Part shown: positions 12,459 through 23,520 of the stretch, in pieces
How positions within the stretch are numbered: position 1 is the first letter of the stretch
Layout of the letters: each line of letters begins with the position of its first letter
Source of the DNA: Chimonanthus salicifolius
Lineage: Eukaryota > Streptophyta > Magnoliopsida > Laurales > Calycanthaceae
Length of the DNA: 64,000 bases
Assembly: GCA_013350335.1 (NCBI GenBank)
Contig: CM023534.1
Coordinates: 25,005,302 to 25,069,301, forward strand
Direction of reading: 5' to 3'
Program-made: the position numbers and the translations under genes
Notes under the pieces: generated by a model
What the model saw: the letters and a program-made list of their open reading frames with translations, nothing else
Told to the model about the DNA's origin: nothing
Database searches by the model: none

Positions 12459-12929
12459 CTAGTCTTCCGTAGAAGACCCTGCATCATCGTCAAAGAAATT
12501 GTTAGGGCATGTCATCGACATGTGCCCCAACACTCCGCACGTCAAACAGGGTATTATTCCCGGTCTTCCAATGTAAGGACAATTAGTCCTCTCCTTCCCG
12601 TGCCCGTGTAGTCCACAAACAGGGCAAATGACCTCAAGGAGGTAGGGGCAGTAAGTACAATTGTGCCCCTCCTGATTGCACAACTCGCACATATACCCGG
12701 GCTCTATCTCCCCTACAAATTCTCTTATGTTTGGGACATATTCCTCATCCTCTTCGGGTACAAAGGCCCCAACATTGTACTCGGGCGATCTTACCTCCAT
12801 GTCCTGACTGTTTTCAACTTCATTGATGAAGTTTGGTATGGTAGCATCGTCGGAAGAAGAAACTAGGTCTATCGGACAGCTAGGTGTCCCTCTGTCCCAC
12901 AACTCGGTGTACTCTATGTTGCTCGTCAT
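12459..12929 (-). CDS. Small gag-like protein with three CCHC zinc knuckles
   Basis: The open reading extends 168 residues from 12965. The start chosen here (MTSNIEY..., 12929) gives 156 residues and drops an unlikely cysteine-rich leader. The first half is acidic with no recognised fold. The C-terminal half has three zinc-knuckle-like units: CELCNQEGHNCTYC (CX2CX4HX4C), CPVCGLHGHGKERTNC (CX2CX4HX6C, an unusual spacing) and CLTCGVLGHMSMTC (CX2CX4HX4C). Zinc knuckles of this kind bind nucleic acid in retroelement Gag proteins. The matrix/capsid part normally N-terminal to them is missing. It is the only open ORF of the element and sits between the primer-binding-site leader and the remaining internal region. 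This fits a gag-only non-autonomous LTR element (TR-GAG-like). A captured host CCHC gene is the alternative. Confidence 0.6.
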   Translation of the reverse strand: MTSNIEYTELWDRGTPSCPIDLVSSSDDATIPNFINEVENSQDMEVRSPEYNVGAFVPEEDEEYVPNIREFVGEIEPGYMCELCNQEGHNCTYCPYLLEVICPVCGLHGHGKERTNCPYIGRPGIIPCLTCGVLGHMSMTCPNNFFDDDAGSSTED

Positions 12930-12965
12930 ATCTGTATCACAGCAACAAAAACATATCAATAACAA

Positions 12966-13496
12966 CCATAAATCAAATCAAACTAATCATTGTTTTGGGG
13001 AATTTTCCCTAATCAACATCTTGTACTTCTTGTTTGGGGATTCTTCCTATGTATCATATAATGTCTCGTGTTTGAGGAATTTTATGAAATAAACATCTTG
13101 TGTTTCTTGTCCTTGGGGAAAATTTCCAAATAAGCACTCTTTGTATTTCTTTGTTTTTTGGGGAAACTTCCTGAGTATCATTTCTCAATTTGGGGAAATC
13201 TTTATGTTCTCCTGTTCTAGGGGAAAAACCTCCCTAAGTATCATGTGTTTGTTTCTCCATTTGGGGATATCGGGGAAGTGTTTCCTATGTTGCTATGTTT
13301 GGTATATCCATTTATGTTGACTGTACTTCCTTTGCTATCTTTATTGTTCTCAGATTGATTGTTCAGTCTGAGTCTACGAAGTAAATTAATCCGGCCCCCA
13401 GTCAGCGGACTCCGAAGAGTCGGTCAGTTGGGATTCTTATCCGTCAGTGAGACATGAAACCGTCTTAATCTTACTTCGGAAGATTCAACTTCCCGT
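12966..13496 (-). mobile_element. 5' untranslated leader with degenerate repeats
   Basis: Lies between the primer-binding site and the gag-like ORF. The plus strand shows repeated TTTGGGGAAA / TTTGGGGATT blocks followed by CTTCCTA-like text and CATCTTGTGTTTCTTG, spaced about 55-65 bp over 13010-13300. No coding potential was seen. Confidence 0.6.
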
Positions 13497-13513
13497 TTCG
13501 CTCTGATACCAAC
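13497..13513 (-). other. Primer-binding site, tRNA-iMet
   Basis: The minus strand reads TTGGTATCAGAGC immediately after the LTR end (TGTTACA at 13514). TGGTATCAGAGC is the usual plant retrotransposon site complementary to the 3' end of initiator tRNA-Met. It shows that 13514 rightwards is the 5' LTR of the minus-strand outer element. Confidence 0.85.
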
Positions 13514-13539
13514 TGTAACACCCCGCCCTTTTCACTCTA

Positions 13540-15999
13540 TGAATATTTACGAAAATGCCCCTGGATTGGTGAATTCAATAAATGTGATTGTAAATAAGGA
13601 AATAGTGGGGTCCATTGCTCAAATTAAGATCATATGAGCACATTATGAATGTCAAGTTTGATTGGATGGGTAATTTCTCAATGAAGTGGATAAATTACGA
13701 AAATGCCCCTGATGTGTTAAATTAATTATTTTGTGATGTTAAGTAAGGAAATGGTATGGCCCATTGCTCAAATTAAGATCATATGAGCACATTATGAATG
13801 TCAAGTTTGATTGGATGGGTAATTTACATCAATTGGGTAAAAAATGGCTAAACGGGTCAAAGGGCCCAAATGGGACCCATCGGGTCTTACTGGAGTATTT
13901 GACCGTTTTGTGATTTTAAATTAAATGGGGTTAAGCCTATTTGATTGGAAATCAAGTGGAGAAAAAATGGGTAGGCTTAATCCATATGTAAAAACCAATT
14001 AGAAATGACCAAAATACCATAATTGGGTCATGGAGTCCAAAATGGGTCAAGGAGCTAAAAGTGGACCCAACGGGTCAAGTTGACTATGGTTGACCGTGTG
14101 GACCCTCTAGGGAGCTAAAACACGAGTTAAATCAGTTGAGTGGGACTGAAGTGAGTTGGAATTAAATCAAGGGTTGAGTTAACTCATGTGCATTGAATGA
14201 AATGCATTAATTATGGTGAGTTGGACATTGAGTTGAGTGAGTCAAAAATGGAAGTCAAATGGGCTGAAAATTCAGTGAGATAAGTGGGGTGGCTGTTTTG
14301 AGAGTTACAAATACAAGGTTAACCAAGGGGCTAGTCATTGGAATATGGAGAGTTTTATTTAAAAGTTGAAACTCCAAGATAGATATTAAAACCAATGGGA
14401 GTTACAAAGTGTGTTCACACTTGGAGGAGGGGAGTTTCATTTCAAGAATGAAACTCTCAAATGGGACATTGGTGAGGATCAAATGGGCTGAATGGAACTG
14501 CTGTATTATAGAGTTACAAATGAGGTTTTGACTTTTAAAATTCAAATATAATAAGACTACTCATTGGAGGGGGGGGGGAAGGTTTCATTTCTAGATGAAA
14601 CCCCCATGTAAGATGATAATGAGAGGAGGAAGAAAAGGAGAGGTTACACAAATACCAGCATGGGAGACGTTGGAGAGCTTGGGGAGGTTTCATTGCATAG
14701 ATGAAACCCCCAAGTAAGCATACAAGACTTGGGGTTAATGTGGGAGTTACATGTGAGGCAAGTTTGGGCTGAATTTAAGTGGCCAAAAGAGGTTCAATTT
14801 TCTATCTCTATCTCTCTATCTCTTTGCTGTCTTCTACATTCCAAAAGCAAGAACAGCAGCTGGTTACTGATTTGCAATCAGTCCTTGGTTAATTTCTTTC
14901 ACCAAGACAAAAGCACACTTTGAGCAAAAGGAGTTGGCACCAAGGTTTAAGATCAAAGTTTCCTTTCTCTCTTTCTCCCTCAAATCCATGTCATCTGGCT
15001 GAAGTATTCCAATGAGATTGCAGCAAGGTCAGTCTCAGCCCAAAGAACAGTAAGAGAGAAGGAGAGGTCAAGCAAATAAAGGGTCAAGAAAGGAGTCAAA
15101 AGAACCGAAGGAGACGCGGTGTTCGTAAGTGCATTTTGAACTCTTGTTTAATAGATTGGTTAAGAAAATGAGATCTGGCCATCGTATGGACAGATCCATC
15201 AATGGTTTAAATATGGGATTATGATGTTTAAAAGTGATAAAATATGGACCATAGGGTTCAGCCCTTTGGATGGCCGAACCCCATGGGAAAACTTGGTGAT
15301 TTTTATGGTGTTTGAGAGATGAAATTCATATTATGTATTGAAGTTCTTTTAAAGGATTTTAAAGGGAGATAAGTTCACTGATTTTGACCAGTTATTACAT
15401 GGCTGAATTATTTGTTTATTAAGCTAAATACTGATCAAAAAATATGGACAAATATTGGAGGGTTTACATCAAGGAAACCTTGGGGTTCGGCCATGTGTAT
15501 GGCCTAACCCCATGGACTGTTTTTTATGGTTATTTGGGTCAAGTGTAGGATGGATTTTTATGTAAACATAATGTGCTTTGATTTAAGAATAAACCAAGTT
15601 TATAAATGGATAAATGGATCTAAACCATAGGCCATGAGGTTCAGCCAATTGGGTGGGCCGAACCCCATGAAATGGTATGACATTTCATGGAAGTGTTAAA
15701 TGGTTTTGTGAGATTTTAAAGGATTTAAAGTGAAGATAAGCTTACTGTTTTTAGGTAACTATGGTTTGGCTGAACCATATTAATACTATGGTTAAATTAT
15801 GGATTAAAACCATGGACAATGGTTGGATTAATTACACCAAGAACCATAGGGTTCGGCCATATGTATGGCCGAACCCCATGGACTGTTATGTGGATATTTG
15901 GATTGAGTTTTACAAAATGGAAATCATACAAAGTGATGGGCTTATTGGATGGTTTTGAAAGGTAAAAATATGGTAACATTATACTGTTATCCTATATCT
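13540..15999 (+). repeat. Left arm of 2.45-kb inverted repeat
   Basis: Inverse copy of 17056-19517; paired positions sum to about 33055-33057 throughout (15797-15979 pairs with 17076-17258, 14729-14923 with 18134-18328). Predicted translations differ at only a few residues. It carries plus-sense LTR features: GTTTCAT hairpins at 14431-14457, 14581-14605 and 14681-14711, a GTAAGT donor-like site at 15125-15130, and GGTTCGGCC hairpins near 15255, 15482, 15645 and 15848. Confidence 0.85.
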
Positions 16000-17055
16000 A
16001 AATCCGACCCTTAACTGGCCAAGCCCATGTGCGTATGAACTAAGTCCATAAAACTGATCCGCACATGGTACATATATAACTTGCGGAATTAACTTAGTCT
16101 TAATCTAACTGAGGTTATAATAGAACCTATGACTATTCCAATTTTCCATTCTTAGATAGCAAAGTACATAACTTATTCTCCAAAATTACTAATCAATCTT
16201 AACTAATCGTTCAATCAAACCATCCGACTTAAAACAAACCATAGCGTCTATCTTAACTACTTATTACAACCAACAAATCTAGTTACCAAATTACAGTGTC
16301 CACATAATTCAAATAACACATCAATGAATAGTCCATTCAAGTCCATTCAAAATCATTCAAACCGCCCAAGTTTCCTTGCTTGGTCCTCTTCTCGATCCAC
16401 GTTCTTCCCTTTCTCTGCGTCATCCACTAAGGATATAGATAGGGCGTTAGATCAACGCGCCCAGTATTGTTTCCGAATAGGGCTACCACATGGTTAGTCA
16501 AAAACATGCAAATAATATAATAATAACACATGTGTGACAAAATTCCATAAAAACATGCTATGTATGAAATGAACATGTAATGAGTCCCACCCATCACCAT
16601 TCAACACAGCCATCACTGGACGGGATTCTCATCGTCAAGGTAACCCACAGTGGTCTTTCGGATGACCCGATGGAGTGTGGCCTCCGGTTACAACACCATC
16701 ATCCCATGTCATGCATGAGATGTCTATGCAAACATGTCATTTAGAAACATAGCTTTACAAACATACAAGTTATTGAAATCAATATAAAACAACATATGGA
16801 ATAGTGGTTACAATAAAGGTAGGAAACCTACAATAGTTTACTTTGTTCGACCCTTCCTTTGGATCGTCTTCCGATCACGGCTTGTTCACCGTTCTAGAAA
16901 TTCGAATACCCTATGTACATGGCAGCAAGTTAATCATTTGACCATATGATTCTAATTTGATCTAAAACCCAAAAATCCACTCAAACTTCCATGTCCTATC
17001 TTAGCCATAAAACCCCATAGTTTTGGTCCTTTTAAACATGTTTTTGGTCTCATTT

Positions 17056-19517
17056 AGACATAGGATAACAGTATAATGTTACCATATTTTTACCTTTCAA
17101 AACCATCCAATAAGCCCATCACTTTGTATGATTTCCATTTTGTAAAACTCAATCCAAATATCCACATAACAGTCCATGGGGTTCGGCCATACATATGGCC
17201 GAACCCTATGGTTCTTGGTGTAATTAATCCAACCATTGTCCATGGTTTTAATCCATAATTTAACCATAGTATTAATATGGTTCAGCCAAACCATAGTTAC
17301 CTAAAAACAGTAAGCTTATCTTCACTTTAAATCCTTTAAAATCTCACAAAACCATTTAACACTTCCATGAAATGTCATACCATTTCATGGGGTTCGGCCC
17401 ACCCAATTGGCTGAACCTCATGGCCTATGGTTTAGATCCATTTATCCATTTATAAACTTGGTTTATTCTTAAATCAAAGCACATTATGTTTACATAAAAA
17501 TCCATCCTACACTTGGCCCAAATAACCATAAAAAACAGTCCATGGGGTTAGGCCATACACATGGCCGAACCCCAAGGTTTCCTTTATGTAAACCCTCCAA
17601 TATTTGTCCATATTTTTTGATCAGTATTTAGTTTAATAAACACATAATTCAGCCATGTAATAACTGGTCAAAATCAGTGACCTTATCTCCCTTTAAAATC
17701 CTTTAAAAGAACTTCAATACATAATATGAATTTCATCTCTCAAACACCATAAAAATCACCAAGTTTTCCCATGGGGTTCGGCCATCCAAAGGGCTGAACC
17801 CTATGGTCCATATTTTATCACTTTTAAACATCATAATCCCATATTTAAACCATTGATGGATCTGTCCATATGATGGCCAGATCTCATTTTCTTAACCAAT
17901 CTATTAAACAAGAGTTCAAAATGCACTTACGAACACCGCGTCTCCTTCGGTTCTTTTGACTCCTTTCTTGACCCTTTATTTGCTTGACCTCTCCTTCTCT
18001 CTTACTGTTCTTTGGGCTGAGACTGACCTTGCTGCAATCTCCTTGGAATACTTCAGCCAGATGACATGGATTTGAGGGAGAAAGAGAGAGAAAGGAAACT
18101 TTGATCTTAAACCTTGGTGCCAACTCCTTTTGCTCAAAGTGTGCTTTTGTCTTGGTGAAAGAAATCAACCAAGGACTGATTGCAAATCAGTAACCAGCTG
18201 CTGTTCTTGCTTTTGGAATGTAGAAGACAGCAAAGAGATAGAGAGATAGAGATAGAAAATTGAACCTCTTCTGGCCACTTAAATTCAGCCCAAACTTGCC
18301 TCACATGTAACTCCCATATTAACCCCAAGTCCTTTATGCTTACTTGGGGGTTTCATCTATGCAATGAAACCTCCCCAAGCTCTCCAACGTCTCCCATGCT
18401 GGTATTTGTGTAACCTCTCCTTTTCTTCCTCCTCTCATTATCATCTTACATGGGGGTTTCATCTAGAAATGAAACCTTCCCCCCCCCCCCTCCAATGTGT
18501 AGTCTTATCATATTTGAATTTTAAAAGTCAAAACCTCATTTGTAACTCTATAATACAGCAGCTCCATTCAGCCCATTTGATCCTCATCAATGTCCCATTT
18601 GAGAGTTTCATTCTTGAAATGAAACTCCCCTCCTCCAAGTGTGAACACACTTTGTAACTCCCATTGGTTTTAATATCTATCTTGGAGTTTCAACTTTTAA
18701 ATAAAACTCTCCATATACCAATGACTAGCCCCTTGGTTAACCTTGTATTTGTAGCTCTCAAAACAGCCACCCCACTTATCTCACTGAATTTTCAGCCCAT
18801 TTGACTTCCATTTTTGACTCACTCAACTCAATGTCCAACTCACCATAATTAATGCATTTCATTCAATGCACATGAGTTAACTCAACCCTTGATTTAATTC
18901 CAACTCACTTCAGTCCCACTCAACTGATTTAACTCGTGTTTTAGCTCCCTAGAGGGTCCACACGGTCAACCATAGTCAACTCGACCCGTTGGGTCCACTT
19001 TTAGCTCCTTGACCCATTTTGGACTCCATGACCCAATTATGGTATTTTGGTCATTTCTAATTGGTTTTCACATATGGATCAAGCCTACCCATTTTTTCTC
19101 CACTTGATTTCCAATCAAATAGGCTTAAACCCATTTAATTTAAAATCACAAAACGGTCAAATACTCCAGTAAGACCCGATGGGTCCCATTTGGGCCCTTT
19201 GACCCATTTAGCCATTTTTTACCCAATTGATGTAAATTACCCATCCAATCAAACTTGACATTCATAATGTGCTCATATGATCTTAATTTGAGCAATGGGC
19301 CATACCATTTCCTTACTTAACATCACAAAATAATTAATTTAACACATCAGGGGCATTTTCGTAATTTATCCACTTCATTGAGAAATTACCCATCCAATCA
19401 AGCTTGACATTCATAATGTGCTCATATGATCTTAATTTGAGCAATGGACCCCACTATTTCCTTATTTACAATCACATTTATTGAATTCACCAATCCAGGG
19501 GCATTTTCGTAAATATT
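17056..19517 (-). repeat. Right arm of 2.45-kb inverted repeat
   Basis: Mirror of 13540-15999. Minus-sense LTR sequence with GGTTCGGCC hairpins near 17179, 17390, 17546 and 17775 and a donor-like ACTTAC (GTAAGT on minus) at 17925-17930. The 1.06-kb spacer 16000-17055 is unique to the centre and contains a GGGCG stem-loop at 16442-16463. Confidence 0.85.
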
Positions 19518-19545
19518 CATCTTATTGAGAAATCGGGGTGTTACA

Positions 19546-20313
19546 ATAAAACCATATAGTTTGGACCTGATAGTAGATGCTATGGTTGGATTTATTTGAA
19601 TGGTGATGGGTGGGACTCATTACATGTTCATTTCATACATAGCATGTTTTTATGGAATTTTGTCACACATGTGTTATTATTATATTATTTGCATGTTTTT
19701 GACTAACCATGTGGTAGCCCTATTCGGAAACACTACTGGGCGCGTTGATCTAACGCCCTATCTATATCCTTAGTGGATGATGCAGGGAAAGGGAAAAACG
19801 TGGAGCGAGAAGAGGACCAAGTACGGAAACTTGGGCGGTTTGAATGATTGGAATGGATTATGAATGGACTATTTTATGGACTTGATATTTGATATATTTG
19901 GACAATGTAATTTGGTAATTAGTTATGTTGACTTGTAATAAGTAGTTAAGATAGATGCAATGGTTTGTTTTATGTTGGATGTTTTGATTAAACGATTAGT
20001 TAAGATTGATTAGTAATTTTGGAGAATAAGTTATGTACTTTGCTATCTAAGAATGGAAAATTGGGTTAGTCATAGGTTCTATTATAACCACAGTTATATT
20101 TAGATTAAGTTAATTCCGCAAGTTATATGTACCATGTGCGGATCAGTTTTATGGACTTAGTTCATACGCACATGGGCTTGGCCAGTTAAGGGTCGGATTT
20201 AGAGATCCGAACTTAACTCGCGTCGTGACACTCCGCCCCAATTACATGATTATTATATTTAAAAAAAAAAAATTAAACTCTGAAAATTAGAGTGAAAAGG
20301 GCGGGGTGTTACA
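19546..20313 (+). mobile_element. Inverted LTR 3' tail ending in GGGCGGGGTGTTACA
   Basis: Plus-sense LTR sequence joined directly after the minus LTR start. It begins with AAAACCATATAG (internal LTR text, compare 10268), skips to the last 700 bp, and ends at 20313 with the LTR terminus. Bases 19600-20180 are the inverse of about 16000-16615 (same family, very similar). It includes a GGGCG/CGCCC stem-loop at 19736-19760 and a CAG acceptor-like site at 19782-19784. No 5-bp duplication was found between the flanks of 13514 and 20313. Confidence 0.7.
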
Positions 20314-20760
20314 AAACAAGCCCTTAGTAAATCCACAACTACCTCTAGCCATAACCTTGGACCCGTGGGAATCCTAGACCCAGACATACAACCACTGGCT
20401 CAGCCCCTAGGCACTCCCCGCAGTCCTAAGCCCAAAATAGACCTAACTGACAACTCAAACACACCAAGCCCATCAACCTCTCATGGAATTCGATCAGCCA
20501 TCTACAAAGTTAGCTGGGTGGCTCACTTGGTAAACGCCCATAAATTTCCAATGAGTTTATCTCTCTACTAAATAGTCACAAACGAGACCCACATACAGTG
20601 ACCTCATACTCTAAACACGAGTCTCCTACGGACCCATGAGGTAGACCCACATTACAGTCTTCTCTTGACAACATTAGACCCTCGAACAATCCTACCTCAG
20701 TCACAGTCTGAAGCCCCCTAGACTCCATCACCTCATTTTCTTCTTTGCATAGTGTGAATT
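20314..20760. other. Unassigned sequence with one short ORF
   Basis: A plus-strand ORF of 68 codons (20365-20571, proline-rich start MGILDPDIQP) matches nothing I recognise. The stretch lies between the inverted LTR tail and the SIRE-like gag remnant and may be part of either a truncated element or host DNA. Confidence 0.3.
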
Positions 20761-21554
20761 TCAAATCACCTCATTTTTTCTCTTCCTTGTTCCTTGAGGA
20801 AGACCATCAACCACTTCTGATTTAACCTGCATTCTCCTTATCGTGCACTCATGCTTGAAATGCTCGATTAAACCACAATAGAAATATTTTACTATAGAAG
20901 TGTGTGTGGTGTGGCTTCTTCCTAGTATGGATTGGTTCATGGGTCTTTTAAGGTTCGATTGAGAATTACCAAAACCATGACATTCATTATGAGGCTTACC
21001 CAAAATGGATTCTTCCAATTTTTTATTTCTTTGGGTAACCATATCTTTAGATTTCTTAACATTCTTATCTCCAAGACATTTTCCAACTTCCTTGAGCTTC
21101 AAGTTTTCATTTTCAAAAGCTTTTAGTTTTTCTTGAAGAAAATTTTGATTTTCTCTCAAATTCACAATTTCATCATTTGTATTTTTCAAATTTGATGAAA
21201 GAAGATCATTTCCATATTAACACATTGAAGTTGACTAGAGAATTTGGCATTCTAAATTTTTACTTTTTCAAGATCCTTTGCCAATTTCAAACTCTCAAAG
21301 TATAGGGCACTATAGGATTCTTGAAGGTCATCATCATCCTCATCAAGATCATCAACATTATCCTCATCTTCACTTGGGGATCCCTCTTGGTTGGGTACAA
21401 TAGAGGCAAAAACACATTTCAAATTTTCACCTCCCATGATTCTCCAATTTATTATGAGAGGTGGAGCTTTCCATTGAACTATCCAAAGGTGTGCAAGATT
21501 TTTCAATAGACTCATCTTAGATAGATGTCCAATCATCTTCATCATGGGATGCAA
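20761..21554 (-). pseudogene. Ty1/copia (SIRE-like) gag remnant
   Basis: Two minus-strand frames cover a copia Gag C-terminal half. The upstream piece (21554-21252) has an acidic DED-rich linker then YSALYFESLKLAKDLEKV. The downstream piece (21189-20761) is a coiled-coil-like region rich in Glu, Lys and Asn followed by a zinc knuckle YFYCGLIEHFKHECTIRR. The first cysteine of the knuckle is Tyr, so the CX2CX4HX4C motif is broken. Frame changes and a stop separate the pieces. Gag would package element RNA in cytoplasmic particles. The LTR and primer-binding site at 21677-23266 lie just upstream in the same orientation. No pol follows: the element is cut off before about 20700. Confidence 0.75.
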
Positions 21555-21676
21555 GTCTTTTCTCTAATTTTGTTTTCAAATAAGAGTAAACAAACAATAG
21601 AGAATAGTGAGCAAATTTGGAGTACCCATGAATGTGTTCTAGCAAGGATCAACTCGGATGGCTAAATCCTTTATGA

Positions 21677-21691
21677 AGAGCACTTACCAAT
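21677..21691 (-). other. Degenerate primer-binding site
   Basis: The minus strand after the LTR end reads ATTGGTAAGTGCTC, a decayed form of TTGGTATCAGAGC. Position next to the LTR terminus supports the call. Confidence 0.4.
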
Positions 21692-23266
21692 TGAAAGTTA
21701 CCTTTTGGTACTAGAATAAGGACCAAGATTGTCCCTAGAAGGGAAGGGAAGGGAAGGAGGGAGGGAGGGTTGAATAGGACAATCTCCAATTTTTATGGTC
21801 TTAAAAAATTTCTTGATTAATTAACAAATTTGGAGCGGATTAATAATGTTAATCAAGAGAGATGAGTTGTGTGATCAAAAGTGTGCACAATTATGAGAAC
21901 AATCACACAAGTAAAGATCAAAAGCCAAAAGACCAATTTATAGTGGTTCGGTTAAACAACCTACATCCACTCTAAGGACTCACCCAACCTTGGGTTATCT
22001 TGAATTCACTATGTGGAGACTTACACCGTCACAAATAGAGTAGGAATTCCACCTCACTCGATCATCTCTGAATTCCACCTACTATTGTGCCAAAGACAAT
22101 GCTTTAGAGTTTTTTATAGTGATTTCGGAGCCAATCCCCCTTAATCCACTTGTCCTAGATTTTGAAAGGTTCAACCAACACCCTCTATTTTTTATAGTGG
22201 TTTCGGCTTCCTTGCCTTAGTCCACTTCACAAGATGATTTATAAAATAAAATCACTAAGAATCACTTGCCTTTGTATTAGCTCACTTGTAGATGTATGCT
22301 TCTTGAGGATGCTCTCCCAATGTGATGTCGACGATGTCGAAGATGTGCCTTGTGTATGCTCAATCACAATCTATGGGAGGTTTCTAGGATTTAGATGTGC
22401 TTATGGATTCCTAGATCTATATATCTTCCTCTCTTTGTTAATCACAATCAAGAAGATTGGATATTTGATTCACCAAGTGTAGTGCATGAAGAGAGAGTGA
22501 TCCTTCTGTTGGCCCTTATTTAAGCTCACTGATAATGATAAGGGTCCAATTGATTTAGTAAAGAATCTCAACTTGTTGCATAAAGATTGGTTTATATAGA
22601 GAAGACAACAAGTGGGAGCAACGGTAATGTACTGACAGGTTGGGCGCACCGAGGGGTCGGTAACTAGAAATGTTACCGTTCAACAACCCGACCGTTGCGC
22701 ATTAATGCACTCCTAACGATATAATTCTTTCCGGGTCGACATGTCGGGGTCACAGATGGGTTGACAGTCATGGCATCGAGAGGTAGGTCCATACGAGAGG
22801 CTCGGTCTAGGACAACACCATGCTGACAGAGTTTCAAGTCCACAAACTAGTCTTACCCAAACCGACCTATTGCCCTTTACAGATCGGTCGGTCCGAGTAC
22901 TCTCGATCTGTCTTGAACTGCTGATATGTCTGTTTTCTCGAGAGCCCACCTGAGTTCTAAGTTCCAGAATTCATAAGTCTTTATCGAAGAGTCGTTGACC
23001 ACGAGGGGTCGTTTCAGCCTTTCGCCGAGGAGTCGGTGCATACGAGACTCTCGATCAGAGATATACCCAGAATGACAGTTCTATGTTCTGGAACTTTTGT
23101 CAATCTGACCGACTAGTCTTTGACCACAATGGGTCGATCTTGTCTCCACCGAGGGGTCGGTGAGAGCGACTTGTCGAGCTGACAGTGAAACTTAATACAT
23201 ATTTCCAAGTTGGGTTCCAATTCACCGTCAAGTAACCTCTAGGCTAGTTTATGTCCATTACCAACA
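21692..23266 (-). mobile_element. 5' LTR of SIRE-like copia element, about 1575 bp
   Basis: Minus-sense start TGTTGGTAATGG at 23266 and end AACTTTCA at 21692 give TG...CA termini. A TATA box (CTATATAAACC on minus) lies near 22593-22603. Internal repeats of ACCGAGGGGTCGGT-like text occur at about 22645, 22985 and 23145. The R/U5 part carries TTTATAGTGGTTCGGTT (21938-21954), a motif common in plant copia LTRs. Just below its end lies a purine-rich GGGAAGGGAAGG run (21740-21775). Confidence 0.65.
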
Positions 23267-23515
23267 TATTCAACTTAGCCTAGACATGGTCATCCTAAGG
23301 TGTTGAGTTCTCCCTAAAGTCATCTATAACCAAATTACCTTTGTGATTGCCATACATAGTGATGATGAATCCGCACTCCATCCTCCAATGCTTGAGTCTT
23401 GATTCAATCTTCATCACTTGAGTCTCGATCATTACTTCAAACTTCCGAGACAATGCTTCACCTAAGTCATGAAATTGACAAATAGGTGACTCGGCAAGCC
23501 GGGACACTAACACTG
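23267..23515 (-). other. Unassigned sequence between two copia elements
   Basis: A minus-strand ORF of 72 codons (23295-23513) shows no recognised motif. The copia integrase reading ends near 23520, so this may be flanking or highly decayed pol sequence. Confidence 0.25.
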
Positions 23516-23520
23516 GCTTT

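Larger units (their letters stand above)
13514..19545 (-). mobile_element. Rearranged 5' LTR of outer element containing a large palindrome
   Basis: Bases 13514-13539 are the normal minus-sense LTR tail (TGTAACACCCCGCCC...). At 13540 the sequence switches to plus-sense LTR starting inside its 5' end (TGAATATTTACGAAAATG) and runs to about 15999. It then switches back to minus-sense LTR (TAAATCCGACCC...) and continues to a proper LTR start at 19545 (ATCGGGGTGTTACA on plus). The plus-sense insert is a near-perfect inverse of 17056-19517. The switch at 15993-16000 shares TCTAAAT with the other arm, an apparent microhomology. Template switching during reverse transcription explains this more simply than two independent insertions, but that is inference. 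Confidence 0.7.

Noticed and set aside
13514..20313. Independent insertion with its own target duplication
   Set aside because: The flanking five bases differ (CCAAC and AAACA) and the left edge directly abuts the outer element's primer-binding site, so it is treated as that element's 5' LTR.
20365..20571. Proline-rich ORF as a gene
   Set aside because: Short, no start context, promoter or homology that I can support; left as unassigned.
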